Source of the DNA: Symploca sp. SIO3C6
GTDB lineage: Bacteria; Cyanobacteriota; Cyanobacteriia; Cyanobacteriales; Coleofasciculaceae
NCBI GenBank assembly: GCA_010692425.1
Contig: JAAHHJ010000021.1
Location: 64,964 to 128,963 of the forward strand
Reading direction: 5' to 3'
Length of the DNA: 64,000 nucleotides
Each line of letters begins with the position of its first letter. Position 1 is the first letter of the stretch. The position numbers were made by a program, and so were the translations under genes. The notes under the pieces are model-generated. The model saw only the letters and a program-made list of their open reading frames with translations. It did no database searches and was not told where the DNA came from. Shown here one piece after another: positions 9,529 to 17,099 of the stretch.

Positions 9529-10180
9529 GGTCTTCCATCAGCTGTCACACATTTAACTTATATTTTTATAGAGAGGGAGGGGTTTGAAGCTCTTATACTT
9601 CTACATCTAGTTTTTTAGACGGAGATTTCCTGCCCACGTGTTGATGAACAACCCAAGCAGTGGGATCCATCAGGAAAATAAGTGTCTAGAGGAACGTATC
9701 GGAAAAAAAACAAAAAATAACTTATTTTCGAGAGTTAGCCATTGGTTAAAACCAATGGTAGTGGAGCGAGATACTCCGATTTATCCCGGCGATAAATCAC
9801 ACTAGTTCTGGTGTATAATTATCGTACCGATTCAGGCAGCCTCAGTTTTTTTCTAGTCACAGTTGGTGAAAAAACCGACAGCTAGGAAGACTTTCGCTTG
9901 GCAGCAACTGGGGTAGAACTCTTTAAATGTAGAGACACAGTTAAGCCAACGCCAAGCCTTGGTCTGTAGGTCATTTTTGAGAGTGCCTACCAGATGCAAA
10001 ATCTGGGAAACTCTTGTGGAGGAGTGTCATTTTAATGTACTCTGCAACAATTGCTTGAATCCTCGTCGTTTTAACGCGGCCAGAGGTCAAAATAAACCTT
10101 AACTGCAGCCAAGCTTGGTTAAAATCTATGAACAGCCTTTAGCCGTTAAAATAGCTCAAGTTTCCCTTAAAGTCTATTTT
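9529..10180. other. Long intergenic region with a series of stem-loops
   Basis: No protein-coding gene is supported. The first half holds the four consecutive inverted repeats described at 9674-9814. The second half has weaker palindromes, for example GTAGG/CCTAC near 9968-9991. The span 10115-10180 could be read as an extension of thf1, but it falls outside the family. Confidence 0.6.
9674..9814. ncRNA. Candidate structured RNA or palindrome array
   Basis: Four perfect inverted repeats follow one another. They are GAAAATAAGT (9674-9683) with ACTTATTTTC (9720-9729); CCATTGGTT with AACCAATGG (9739-9758); GATTTATC (9778-9785) with GATAAATC (9791-9798) around a CCGGC loop; and ACACTAG with CTGGTGT (9799-9814, one wobble). 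A TATAAT hexamer lies at 9814-9819. The strand of any transcript is not known. No known riboswitch or small RNA was recognised, so the non-coding RNA reading is only an inference from the density of stems. Confidence 0.35.
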
Positions 10181-10948
10181 GTGAATAACCCTCCCACAGT
10201 CTCAGATACCAAAAGAGGTTTCTACAGCCATCACACCCGCCCTGTTAACTCAATCTACCGAAGGGTGGTTGAAGAGTTAATGGTAGAGATGCATTTGCTC
10301 TCAGTTAATACTGATTTTCGTTATGATCCTATCTATGCCCTCGGCGTAGTAACGGCATTTGATCGCCTAATGCAAGGCTATCAACCAGAGCAGGATAAAG
10401 AGTCTATTTTTAACGCGCTTTGCCTATCAGTGGGAGCACAGCCACAACAGTATCGACAGGATGCGCAACGACTAGAGGCAATGGCTAGCAGTTTTTCCTT
10501 TAAAGACTTGCTCAGTTGGTTCAATTCTCCAACCTCAGCAGAAGGGCTTGAAGATTTGCACGCTGCTGTAGCTGCACTGCTACAAAATCCTAAGTTCAAG
10601 TACAGCCGCCTGTTTGCTATTGGCATATACACTCTACTAGAAAAGGCAGATTCCAGCTTGGTTAAGGATGAAAAGCAGTGTAAGGAAGCATTAACTGAGA
10701 TTAGTAATACTCTGAATCTCCCTGTAGAGAAGCTGCAAAAAGATCTAGAGTTGTACCGCAGTAACTTAGCTAAAATGGAGCAGGCTCAAAGCGTTATGGC
10801 AGATGTGATTGAAGCCTCACGCAAAAAACGTCAGCAGCAATCTCAGGAAAAGCAGGAGTCTGAGCAAAACAATCAGACACCAACGCCTGCGGGCGATTCT
10901 CAGGAAGATTCAGCCAATCCTGAAGAAGATGAAGCCCCCTCTGCTTAA
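10181..10948 (+). CDS. thf1: Photosystem II biogenesis protein Thf1/Psb29
   Basis: A 255-residue protein. NNPPTVSDTKRGFYSHHTRP, IYRRVVEELMVEMHLL, DPIYALGVVTAFDRLM and FKYSRLFAIGIYTLLE are family hallmarks. Psb29/Thf1 associates with thylakoid FtsH and supports photosystem II repair and light acclimation. The frame is open from 10115, but homologues begin at the NNPP block, so the GTG at 10181 is the likely start. The C-terminus is a long coiled coil with a Gln/Glu-rich, probably disordered tail (from about residue 205). Confidence 0.9.
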   Translation: MNNPPTVSDTKRGFYSHHTRPVNSIYRRVVEELMVEMHLLSVNTDFRYDPIYALGVVTAFDRLMQGYQPEQDKESIFNALCLSVGAQPQQYRQDAQRLEAMASSFSFKDLLSWFNSPTSAEGLEDLHAAVAALLQNPKFKYSRLFAIGIYTLLEKADSSLVKDEKQCKEALTEISNTLNLPVEKLQKDLELYRSNLAKMEQAQSVMADVIEASRKKRQQQSQEKQESEQNNQTPTPAGDSQEDSANPEEDEAPSA

Positions 10949-10965
10949 GTGTAAAGTGTGAAGTA

Positions 10966-10992
10966 CCCCAACCTGCTTCGCTGAGGTTGGGG
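10966..10992. repeat. 9-bp stem hairpin downstream of thf1
   Basis: CCCCAACCT and AGGTTGGGG are perfectly complementary around a 9-base loop (GCTTCGCTG). It could serve as an IS605-type end or as a terminator for thf1, 18 bases after its stop. No T-run follows, which favours the element reading. Confidence 0.55.
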
Positions 10993-11293
10993 CTTCCAAC
11001 TACAGCTCAACTCAGGGACGGTCTTATTAGCCTTTGGGATTTCCCGTCTCTACCGCCGATGCCTCAATGCCTGAAAGCACATTGGTCTTACTCAGTGTCC
11101 ACAGGCAGCAGTCCGTCTTCCACAGACCGATATTTTTCTGATTCTACAGGCAGATCAGCATGGATATCTTTAGATCCAGCGGCAAGCATATTACTGCTAC
11201 TTTGAAGTTAGCCTGTCTGATAGTCCATACAGTGAGGCGGGTCAACGACCACTTGCATTGTAACATTTGTGGGACTACGTTCCTCCGTCACAC

Positions 11294-11333
11294 CGCTTAC
11301 ATCCCCTACCTACAGAGGAAGGGGATGTAAGCG
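11294..11333. repeat. 13-bp perfect stem hairpin
   Basis: CGCTTACATCCCC at 11294-11306 pairs with GGGGATGTAAGCG at 11321-11333, with a 14-base loop. It is interpreted as the second end hairpin of the decayed element between thf1 and rplT. Confidence 0.6.
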
Positions 11334-11423
11334 ATTGTCGTTAAAATCATTAAGTGTGAAATTCCCTTCCAGGCAGCTTATAAAACTAAGTTCAGTATTC
11401 ATAGCTCCTAGAAGTACTATCGG

Positions 11424-11462
11424 CAATGAACCATGAACCATGAGCTATGAACCATGAGCATC
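11424..11462. repeat. Heptamer short-repeat cluster (ATGAACC type)
   Basis: A run of ATGAACCATGAACCATGAGC units just past the rplT stop. The same family occurs at 19206, 19627, 38098 and 54214, always in intergenic DNA. Such heptanucleotide short tandem repeats are common in filamentous and large-genome cyanobacteria. Confidence 0.7.
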
Positions 11463-11469
11463 ACAGGCA

Positions 11470-11826
11470 CTATTTTCCAGCCTGCGCTGCCAATTCTACC
11501 ACTTTCTGGAAACCAGATGGATCTAAAACTGCTAGTTGTGCCAGCATTTTACGGTTAATCTGGATATTCGCTTTTTTCATTTGACCCATCAGTTGACTAT
11601 AACTAATGCCATGTTGGCGTGCTGCCGCGTTGATGCGAGTAATCCAGAGACGCCGAAAATCGCGCTTACGCTTGCGGCGATCCCGATAGGCGTTGCGTAG
11701 CGCCTTCATCACCTGTTGATTGGCAGTGCGGAATAGCTTGGAGTGCGAACCACGGAAGCCCTTAGCAAGTTTAAGGATTTTTTTGCGTCGCTTACGAGCG
11801 ACGTTACCACGTTTTACCCTTGTCAT
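11470..11826 (-). CDS. rplT: 50S ribosomal protein L20
   Basis: A 118-residue, highly basic protein beginning [37 protein letters not shown], the L20 signature. It binds 23S rRNA and is essential early in 50S assembly. It lies downstream of rpmI on the same strand, the conserved bacterial order; infC is not next to them here. Length is normal. Confidence 0.97.
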   Translation of the reverse strand: MTRVKRGNVARKRRKKILKLAKGFRGSHSKLFRTANQQVMKALRNAYRDRRKRKRDFRRLWITRINAAARQHGISYSQLMGQMKKANIQINRKMLAQLAVLDPSGFQKVVELAAQAGK

Positions 11827-11984
11827 GGATCTTTATTAGTTACTAGTTACTGAATTAGAATTCTTGACTGACGCAACAGCGATACTGCCGAAGGCAATCG
11901 AGTAGGTAGCAGGGAACAGCAAACGACACTTGAGGCAAATAGCATCGGAAAATTTATTTGCACTAGAGGTCTATTAAATAACCC

Positions 11985-12182
11985 CTATAGATAAGGCAAC
12001 ATCAAGCGCACATTCTCGTCATCTCTTTCATTTACCAGAGTCAGTGCAGATAAACGTCGTGTTCTTTCTGAACCTTTGTGTTCTAATAAATGGTTTTTGA
12101 AGGCTTTGCGGCGTCTAATCTTGCCACTGCCAGTAGCTCTAAAACGCTTGGCCGCTGATCTGCGGGTTTTAAGTTTGGGCAT
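11985..12182 (-). CDS. rpmI: 50S ribosomal protein L35
   Basis: 65 residues beginning [20 protein letters not shown] and ending in LMLPYL, which is the complete L35. The frame can be extended to 12203, but the MPKLKTRR start is universal. It is cotranscribed with rplT across a 158-base spacer. Confidence 0.97.
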   Translation of the reverse strand: MPKLKTRRSAAKRFRATGSGKIRRRKAFKNHLLEHKGSERTRRLSALTLVNERDDENVRLMLPYL

Positions 12183-12239
12183 GCTGATTACAATTAAGGA
12201 CACGATCTATGATTTTACTACTAAAGTGGCTTGGAAGGG

Positions 12240-12330
12240 AAGAGGGGGAGAGGGGGAGACACGGAGAGGGGGAGACGCGGAGAGGGGGAGAAATTATTCT
12301 TTTGGGCTGCCGTTACATAGGACTTGCTGA
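12240..12330. repeat. Dispersed repeat: G-rich tract plus conserved 30-bp head
   Basis: A GAGAGGGGGAGA tract (12240-12291) is joined to a unique-looking segment at about 12292-12330. The complement of that segment, CTATGTAACGGCAGCCCAAA and onward, matches 28 of 30 bases at 51833-51862, which is also followed by a CTCCCC tract. Two copies of the same composite repeat therefore exist in the window. Confidence 0.6.
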
Positions 12331-12410
12331 ATAAGTCTAAAACTTTTATAAATCAATGGTTTAGCCCTCAGATAAAGTTGATAAAGTCCAAGAAATAAGT
12401 TTCTCTAGCT

Positions 12411-12602
12411 TCAAAACCCACCATACACTTCTAAATTTTCTATAGAACCCATTTGAGATCTTTTTCTTGAAAAAGTAGTCTCTTCAGGGGCTGGTATATC
12501 CAGCAATTTAACGCCAGAATAGGGGCTTTGCTGAAGCATTGATTCCCAGTAATGGTGAAAGCGATAAACTGTAAGGCTTATGATTAGATGAGGAGACCCC
12601 AA
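12411..12602 (-). CDS. Small unrecognised ORF downstream of the helicase
   Basis: 63 residues with no Met in a convincing place; the frame opens at a TTG. It ends in EETTFSRKRSQMGSIENLEVYGGF. It lies just past the helicase stop on the same strand. The composition looks protein-like (aromatic and charged residues mixed), so it may be the 3' end of a deleted gene rather than a complete one. I do not recognise it. Confidence 0.3.
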   Translation of the reverse strand: MGSPHLIISLTVYRFHHYWESMLQQSPYSGVKLLDIPAPEETTFSRKRSQMGSIENLEVYGGF

Positions 12603-12621
12603 AAAACCTTTTTAGCAAACT

Positions 12622-14925
12622 CTAAATAAATTTGCGTTCTAAGGCTGGTAAAATAGGGCAGGGCTTTTTGGGCTGTAAGTTATCGCCTTTACCACTAAAG
12701 GTATTCCAACGAAAAGGGGCTTGAGCGGCGGCGGAAATCCATAGTAGGCGTTTTGCCCTAGTCATTGCTACGTACAATAGGCGGAACTCTTCGGCAGTTT
12801 TGAGATATCCTGCTTGTTCCCATGCTTCTGGTGCCATTGGTAGGGGTTGTTCGTGGAGACTGGCGCGAATTTGGGCTCTGGCAACTTCGGCTAAGGTGAA
12901 TTCTCCTAAAAATTGTGCAGCAGTAGGTACCCAAGGACTACCGGGAAGGGTGTCTTCATGGAGAAACGGGATGAAAACATAATCCCAGTCTAGCCCTTTA
13001 GCTTTATGCATGGTTATGATTGTAAGTCTTCTCGAATTTTCTTCGGGGGAGTTGGTATTTTCTACTTCTACAGGTTCAAAGCGCTCTGAACTGACAATTT
13101 CAGCCAGAGTTAAGAGAGTAGCACTCATGGAACTGTTACCGTGGGTTTGTTTGGCGACTCTTTCTGCTAATTTATCTACTGTTGCTAGTTCGGATTGGTC
13201 GTAATTTAAATTTGAAGCTAAGAAGGAAATTAGCTGATAGTGGGGTAATTCTAGACGGGCGCGTAACAAACGGCAACAGTAACTGGCAGCATTACGCACT
13301 GTGGGTGTTTGTGGGGAATCGAGGGGCCCAGGATAGAGGAATTGCTCGGGATATGTTGCGATCGCATTTAAATCCTGAGTGGCGATTAGCTGTCGTTTTA
13401 CTAGTACTTCTAGAGCAGCTTTGAGGCAATTGGGAGAGTGAGGACGGTCGATAAATTTTAGCAGTTTCAGAATTTCGATGGGTACATGGGAGTGACGCTC
13501 ACTGTGGGCAACATCATAAATTTCAATACCGTGTTGGCGTTTGATAAATTCCAGTTGTTCGGCAATAAATCGCCCCTGTCGGTTTTCGCGTACTAAAACT
13601 GCTGCCTGGTGTTTAGGGTTACGCTCAAATAACTCGACTACACGTTTTCCGATTAATTCGACAGTGTGGTAAATGTCGCGGGGATAGTAAATTTCTAAAC
13701 CTTTTCCCTCTGGTTGAGGATTAGTTTGAGGGTCATTCTTATTGACAGGGCGGATATCTTGGGGGCGAAAAGCCAGTTCATTACCTGTTAGCCCAGAGCT
13801 ATTTACCCAGTTTAAGAGGAAGTTAGCAGCATCGATAATTATCTGACAGCTCCGCCCTGCTTGATCCATGGTTGCCAGACGCTGATTTTGATTACATTGT
13901 TCACAGAAGCGGTTAAAGTAAATTGGGTCTGCTGGGGTGAAGGTAGAGTTAATTGCTTGATTAGGATCCCCTACTCGAATTAAATTTGGTGCCTGATTGG
14001 GGTTATTTGGGTCAATTGCCAGTATTTGTAATAGCTGAGATTGTAGTGGTGTCGAATCTTGGGCTTCGTCTTCAAAAACTGCAAAGTATTGGTTTTGCCA
14101 TAATTTACGGACTGTGTTGTCAGAGAGTACTCGCAGCGCAGCCAGAATCATATCGTCGTAATCGATAGTGTCACGCGATCGCGCGGTGTATTGATATTGT
14201 TGATATAATCCGGCGGCAACAGCCATGATTTCATAGCCGTCTCCTGTTTCTTGAGCTAGTTTCCATAAGTCTTCTGGCAATAAACCAGAGCTTTTGGCTT
14301 CATGGATAACCATATAAGCCAACTCTGGTAATACCTCAGTGCGCAATACCGACTGTCGCCTTAATCTTTCTGTTTCTTCTCCATCAAAGCTTAGCCCTTC
14401 TAAGAGAGTTGAATAGCGGCGAGGGTTAGCAGCAATCCATTGTTCTACACAGGCACGAATTAGGCGGTGACTTCGATTGGGCGTCACGATTGTGGTGTTT
14501 TCAAGATTGATGCCTGATAAATCTGGATGACGGTTAGCAATATTGAGGGCTAACCCATGGAGTGTGTAGACAACAAAACTATTGCGAGGGATAAATAGTT
14601 TATCGAGATGTTCGCGGATTTTGGCTTTGATACTGGCAGCAGCGGAGCGAGTGAAGGTGACTACTAGTAACTGACGCCTACTATGGAGTTGATAACGGGC
14701 GATGGCGATGGCGGCGGCGATTGCCATGCCTGTGGATTTACCGGCACCGGGTACAGCGGAAACAGCTAACTCTCCTCCCTGCCAGTCAGCCATGCTTTGT
14801 TGTCCCTTACGCAAACTATTGCGGAGGCACTGTAATTTTTGTTCCCGCGTTGCTATTGGAGTTGACGATAAGTCTGAGTTGGTGGTTGTGGTGGCTTGGA
14901 GATTTGTGTCGGAGTCATCTGGCAT
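12622..14925 (-). CDS. UvrD/Rep-like superfamily 1 DNA helicase
   Basis: 767 residues with SF1A helicase motifs in order. They are Walker A AVPGAGKSTGMA (motif I, about 58-69), VVTFTRSAAASIKAKI (Ia), FAVFEDEAQDSTPLQ (II, Walker B), IRVGDPNQAI (III), LTIITMHKAKGLDWDYVFIP (V) and LLYVAMTRAKRLLWIS (VI). It likely unwinds DNA during repair or recombination. It is shorter than AddA/RecB and lacks a C-terminal nuclease. The divergent neighbour at 15100 looks like a PD-(D/E)XK protein, so a helicase-nuclease pair is possible but unproven. Confidence 0.85.
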   Translation of the reverse strand: MPDDSDTNLQATTTTNSDLSSTPIATREQKLQCLRNSLRKGQQSMADWQGGELAVSAVPGAGKSTGMAIAAAIAIARYQLHSRRQLLVVTFTRSAAASIKAKIREHLDKLFIPRNSFVVYTLHGLALNIANRHPDLSGINLENTTIVTPNRSHRLIRACVEQWIAANPRRYSTLLEGLSFDGEETERLRRQSVLRTEVLPELAYMVIHEAKSSGLLPEDLWKLAQETGDGYEIMAVAAGLYQQYQYTARSRDTIDYDDMILAALRVLSDNTVRKLWQNQYFAVFEDEAQDSTPLQSQLLQILAIDPNNPNQAPNLIRVGDPNQAINSTFTPADPIYFNRFCEQCNQNQRLATMDQAGRSCQIIIDAANFLLNWVNSSGLTGNELAFRPQDIRPVNKNDPQTNPQPEGKGLEIYYPRDIYHTVELIGKRVVELFERNPKHQAAVLVRENRQGRFIAEQLEFIKRQHGIEIYDVAHSERHSHVPIEILKLLKFIDRPHSPNCLKAALEVLVKRQLIATQDLNAIATYPEQFLYPGPLDSPQTPTVRNAASYCCRLLRARLELPHYQLISFLASNLNYDQSELATVDKLAERVAKQTHGNSSMSATLLTLAEIVSSERFEPVEVENTNSPEENSRRLTIITMHKAKGLDWDYVFIPFLHEDTLPGSPWVPTAAQFLGEFTLAEVARAQIRASLHEQPLPMAPEAWEQAGYLKTAEEFRLLYVAMTRAKRLLWISAAAQAPFRWNTFSGKGDNLQPKKPCPILPALERKFI

Positions 14926-14930
14926 GGTTT

Positions 14931-14968
14931 AAGTAATAAGTAATAAGTAATAAGTAATAAGTAATAAG
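14931..14968. repeat. Heptamer tandem repeat (TAATAAG)
   Basis: About five copies of TAATAAG in tandem, in the divergent spacer between the helicase and the nuclease-like gene. Same family at 37658 and 41057. Confidence 0.8.
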
Positions 14969-15099
14969 CTTGAACCAAGGCAGTCCCGATGAAAAATTTT
15001 TTTCATCATTAAGCATTAAAGATGGTTATTTCCCCTACACGCTACACGCTACACTCTACACCCAGCCTCAACCAGTAACCTTTATTTTTGTCCTGGTTT

Positions 15100-15705
15100 A
15101 TGTCCTATAGCCAATTTAAAACAATTGCTCAAGCTAAAGCGGCCTTCAATCTGACGATTATTGAAGGTTCTCGCTTCTTGCCTCAAACTCCTCCGGTTGC
15201 TCCCTCGCAAACTCTCTGTGACTATTTACGGGAAACTTTGCCGATTGTAGCGACTTCTGGTAGTGAGAAAGCACGCTCGGAAGGTATTATTTATCCAGTT
15301 TTGGTTGATGTTAGGAGATCACTTGAGTACCAAGTTAGTCTCTTTTCTGGTGAGGAATTCAATGTTGATGAGTCGGTGGGATTAAATGGTGTTTGTGATT
15401 TTCTGTTGACTCGTTCTTCAGAAGTCTTAGAAATTGAAGCGCCAGCAGTAGTTATTGTGGAAGCAAAAAAGACAGAACTAAAGTTGGGCTTTGGGCAGTG
15501 TATTGCGGAAATGGTTGCTGCTCAACGTTTTAATGAGGCACAAGGACAACCGATTTCGACTATTTATGGTAGCGTCAGCAATGGTAATCAGTGGCAGTTG
15601 CTCAAGCTCGAAGGTATGAGCTTGTTTATTGATTTGGCAGTTTATCCTTTACCTCCTGTTGAGAATATTCTTGGTGATTTGGCGTGGATGGCTCAAGGTA
15701 ATTAA
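15100..15705 (+). CDS. PD-(D/E)XK nuclease-like protein
   Basis: 201 residues from the ATG at 15100 (a TTG at 15088 is also in frame). The core reads NGVCDFLLTRSS, then APAVVIVEAKKTELKLGFGQCIAEM. This fits the D...ExK catalytic layout of the PD-(D/E)XK fold, with the following helix carrying a conserved Gln. Similar small proteins are common in cyanobacteria and unstudied. It is divergent from the UvrD-like helicase. It could be an active nuclease or an inactive fold member. Confidence 0.6.
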   Translation: MSYSQFKTIAQAKAAFNLTIIEGSRFLPQTPPVAPSQTLCDYLRETLPIVATSGSEKARSEGIIYPVLVDVRRSLEYQVSLFSGEEFNVDESVGLNGVCDFLLTRSSEVLEIEAPAVVIVEAKKTELKLGFGQCIAEMVAAQRFNEAQGQPISTIYGSVSNGNQWQLLKLEGMSLFIDLAVYPLPPVENILGDLAWMAQGN

Positions 15706-15911
15706 TATCGAAGCGATCGCGTCCTAATCAAAATAATAAATTGCTTTAGTTTTGGTTGCGATTTTGATAGTTTGTCGCGTTAATCTTTCAGTAGATTCAT
15801 TTCTTTGGTTAGTAGGTGTGAGTACAACCATAAGTTACTCCTAGTTAAATGCTTTCAATTTTCTCAACAGAACTTTGCCAGCAAGATTAAAAGTATTAAA
15901 TTTTGGTTCGA

Positions 15912-16208
15912 TTACATGCAATAAGGTGTAATGTCTTCGCCACAGGAATCGGCGAGAAAGCACAGTGCGCGAAACCGTAATCCCATCAATTGCTCATATA
16001 AAGGATTAAGTTTACACAAAGCTGGAATACGAAAAATAACTTTACCAAATATCTGTATTTCTCTGGCAAAGGGGCATTGACCTGGAATCAATTTAACGAT
16101 GCGTCGTGCTGTTTGGGCTTCTTTAATTTCTAAGCTCTCTAGCCATTGTTGAAGAAACTGCCAGAAATTTACAGAGTTTTGGTTTGATTTGTGATTTAAA
16201 GCTGTCAT
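15912..16208 (-). CDS. Mo-dependent nitrogenase C-terminal family protein
   Basis: 98 residues. The block IPGQCPFAREIQIFGKVIFRIPALCKLNPLYEQLMGLRFRALCFLAD and the final CGEDITPYC define the cyanobacterial family named for its occurrence at the C-terminus of some nitrogenase-associated proteins. Its biochemical role is unknown and it does not imply nitrogen fixation here; no nif gene is visible. The gene is monocistronic. Confidence 0.8.
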   Translation of the reverse strand: MTALNHKSNQNSVNFWQFLQQWLESLEIKEAQTARRIVKLIPGQCPFAREIQIFGKVIFRIPALCKLNPLYEQLMGLRFRALCFLADSCGEDITPYCM

Positions 16209-16316
16209 TTTCTAATCCGTTTGCTTAACTTCATCTTGTATATTAATAAGCTAACGCAATTACTTTAAGAGTAAAATATAATTTTTTTTTATCATTAATT
16301 GAGAAAACTTATCTTT

Positions 16317-16529
16317 TTAGTAGTACAAATGTACTGTAATCTGCTGAATATCTCTGGTACAAGTTGCACCTGAAGAGTTTATTGGAACTTTGCCACATCC
16401 TGCTAGAGGCAACTGTTCTTTGATTTTGCGTTTCTCTTCTTGCAAGTGAAGACATGTTATACCTTTGGGATTAGCTGGTAAGAGTAGAATAGATTTACTG
16501 ACAATAGTGCAAGATTTAAGGTAGAGCAA
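16317..16529 (-). pseudogene. Truncated duplicate of the CHAT protease N-terminus
   Basis: 70 codons read KSILLLPANPKGITCLHLQE and KRKIKEQLPLAG. These align with KSILLLAANPKGTTRLRLQE and KKIKERLRLAG at residues 16-48 of the intact CHAT-GUN4 gene at 17100-18419. The similarity fades after GATCTRDIQQ and the frame stops at VHLYY, where the intact protein reads IVHFSGHG. The catalytic region and the GUN4 domain are gone. It is interpreted as the stump of a second, deleted effector gene. Confidence 0.65.
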
Positions 16530-16548
16530 AAGCGATTAACACTCTTAG

Positions 16549-16770
16549 ATGAGTGACTCCGTATCCTTTCAGCAGGTAATGGAATATGTTGAGGCTCTTT
16601 CTACTGAGGAGCAAGACTTACTAATGGAACTAATTCACAAGAGGCGGGTTGAGCAAAGACGTCGGTAAATCGTGACAAACGCTGAAACAGTGACTGTAGC
16701 ATTCAAAACAGGTAAGGCAAAGCGCGGTACTCTTGCCGAATTGCGCTCGGATTTGCTCAGTCAAGAATGA
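16549..16770 (+). pseudogene. Antitoxin of a type II TA pair, interrupted by an in-frame stop
   Basis: The frame starts at ATG 16549 and codes SFQQVMEYVEALSTEEQDLL, then a basic stretch. It hits TAA at 16666-16668 and continues in the same frame as IVTNAETVTVAFKTGKAKRG and onward to TGA at 16768. Both halves match the antitoxin usually found before this YafQ-like toxin in cyanobacteria, where they form one protein of about 73 residues. It overlaps the toxin start by four bases (ATGA). Confidence 0.6.
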
Positions 16771-17052
16771 GAATTCTAGTTTGGGATAGTAGCTTTCGGC
16801 GTGCTTTTAAGCGAGTAGTTCGTAATAATCCTCGGTTAGAGGAAAGAATTTTTGCAGTTTTAGAATTGCTTATAGCTGATCCGTTTGCCCCATCTTTGAA
16901 AGCACATCAATTAAAAGGTCAGTTAGAGGGTTTGTGGGCTTGTTGGGTAGAGTTATGATTGCCAAATTATCTACAGGTTTGGAAAAAATAATGATTCTGA
17001 GGAGGAGATGATTTTGTTAATTGATATTGGTACTCACGATGAGGTGTATTAA
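16767..17052 (+). pseudogene. YafQ/RelE-like toxin with a frameshift
   Basis: The N-terminal 63 codons read MRILVWDSSFRRAFKRVVRN and AHQLKGQLEGLWACWVEL, then stop at 16958. Removing one T near 16953 restores YDCQIIYRFGKNNDSEEE followed by IDIGTHDEVY-stop at 17050-17052. That is the conserved C-terminus of YafQ/RelE-type mRNA-cleaving toxins, including the catalytic tail. With the antitoxin also broken, the pair looks decayed rather than phase-variable. Confidence 0.7.
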
Positions 17053-17099
17053 TAAGTAGCAAATCTTTAAAATCATCTGAATCCTTTAGATGTTAAACT

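Larger units (their letters stand above)
10949..11469. other. Probable degraded IS605/TnpB-type element
   Basis: Two strong hairpins bracket this spacer: CCCCAACCT/AGGTTGGGG at 10966-10992 and a 13-bp stem CGCTTACATCCCC/GGGGATGTAAGCG at 11294-11333. Such hairpins are typical of IS200/IS605 ends. On the minus strand, a short frame ending at about 11089 reads ...YRSVEDGLLPVDTE-stop, resembling a TnpB C-terminal tail. The rest is too decayed to translate. At 11424-11462 a run of CATGAACCATGA heptamer-type repeats follows. Confidence 0.4.

Noticed and set aside
9813..9827. NtcA-like site GTA...TAC
   Set aside because: The spacing is nine bases instead of the eight of the consensus, and the position has no fitting promoter.
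10987..11205. Plus-strand 72-codon frame after thf1
   Set aside because: It crosses the hairpin-bounded element, has no ribosome site, and a minus-strand TnpB-like tail gives a better explanation.
15912..16208. Evidence for nitrogen fixation
   Set aside because: The Mo-nitrogenase C-terminal family name is historical; no nif gene is in the window.
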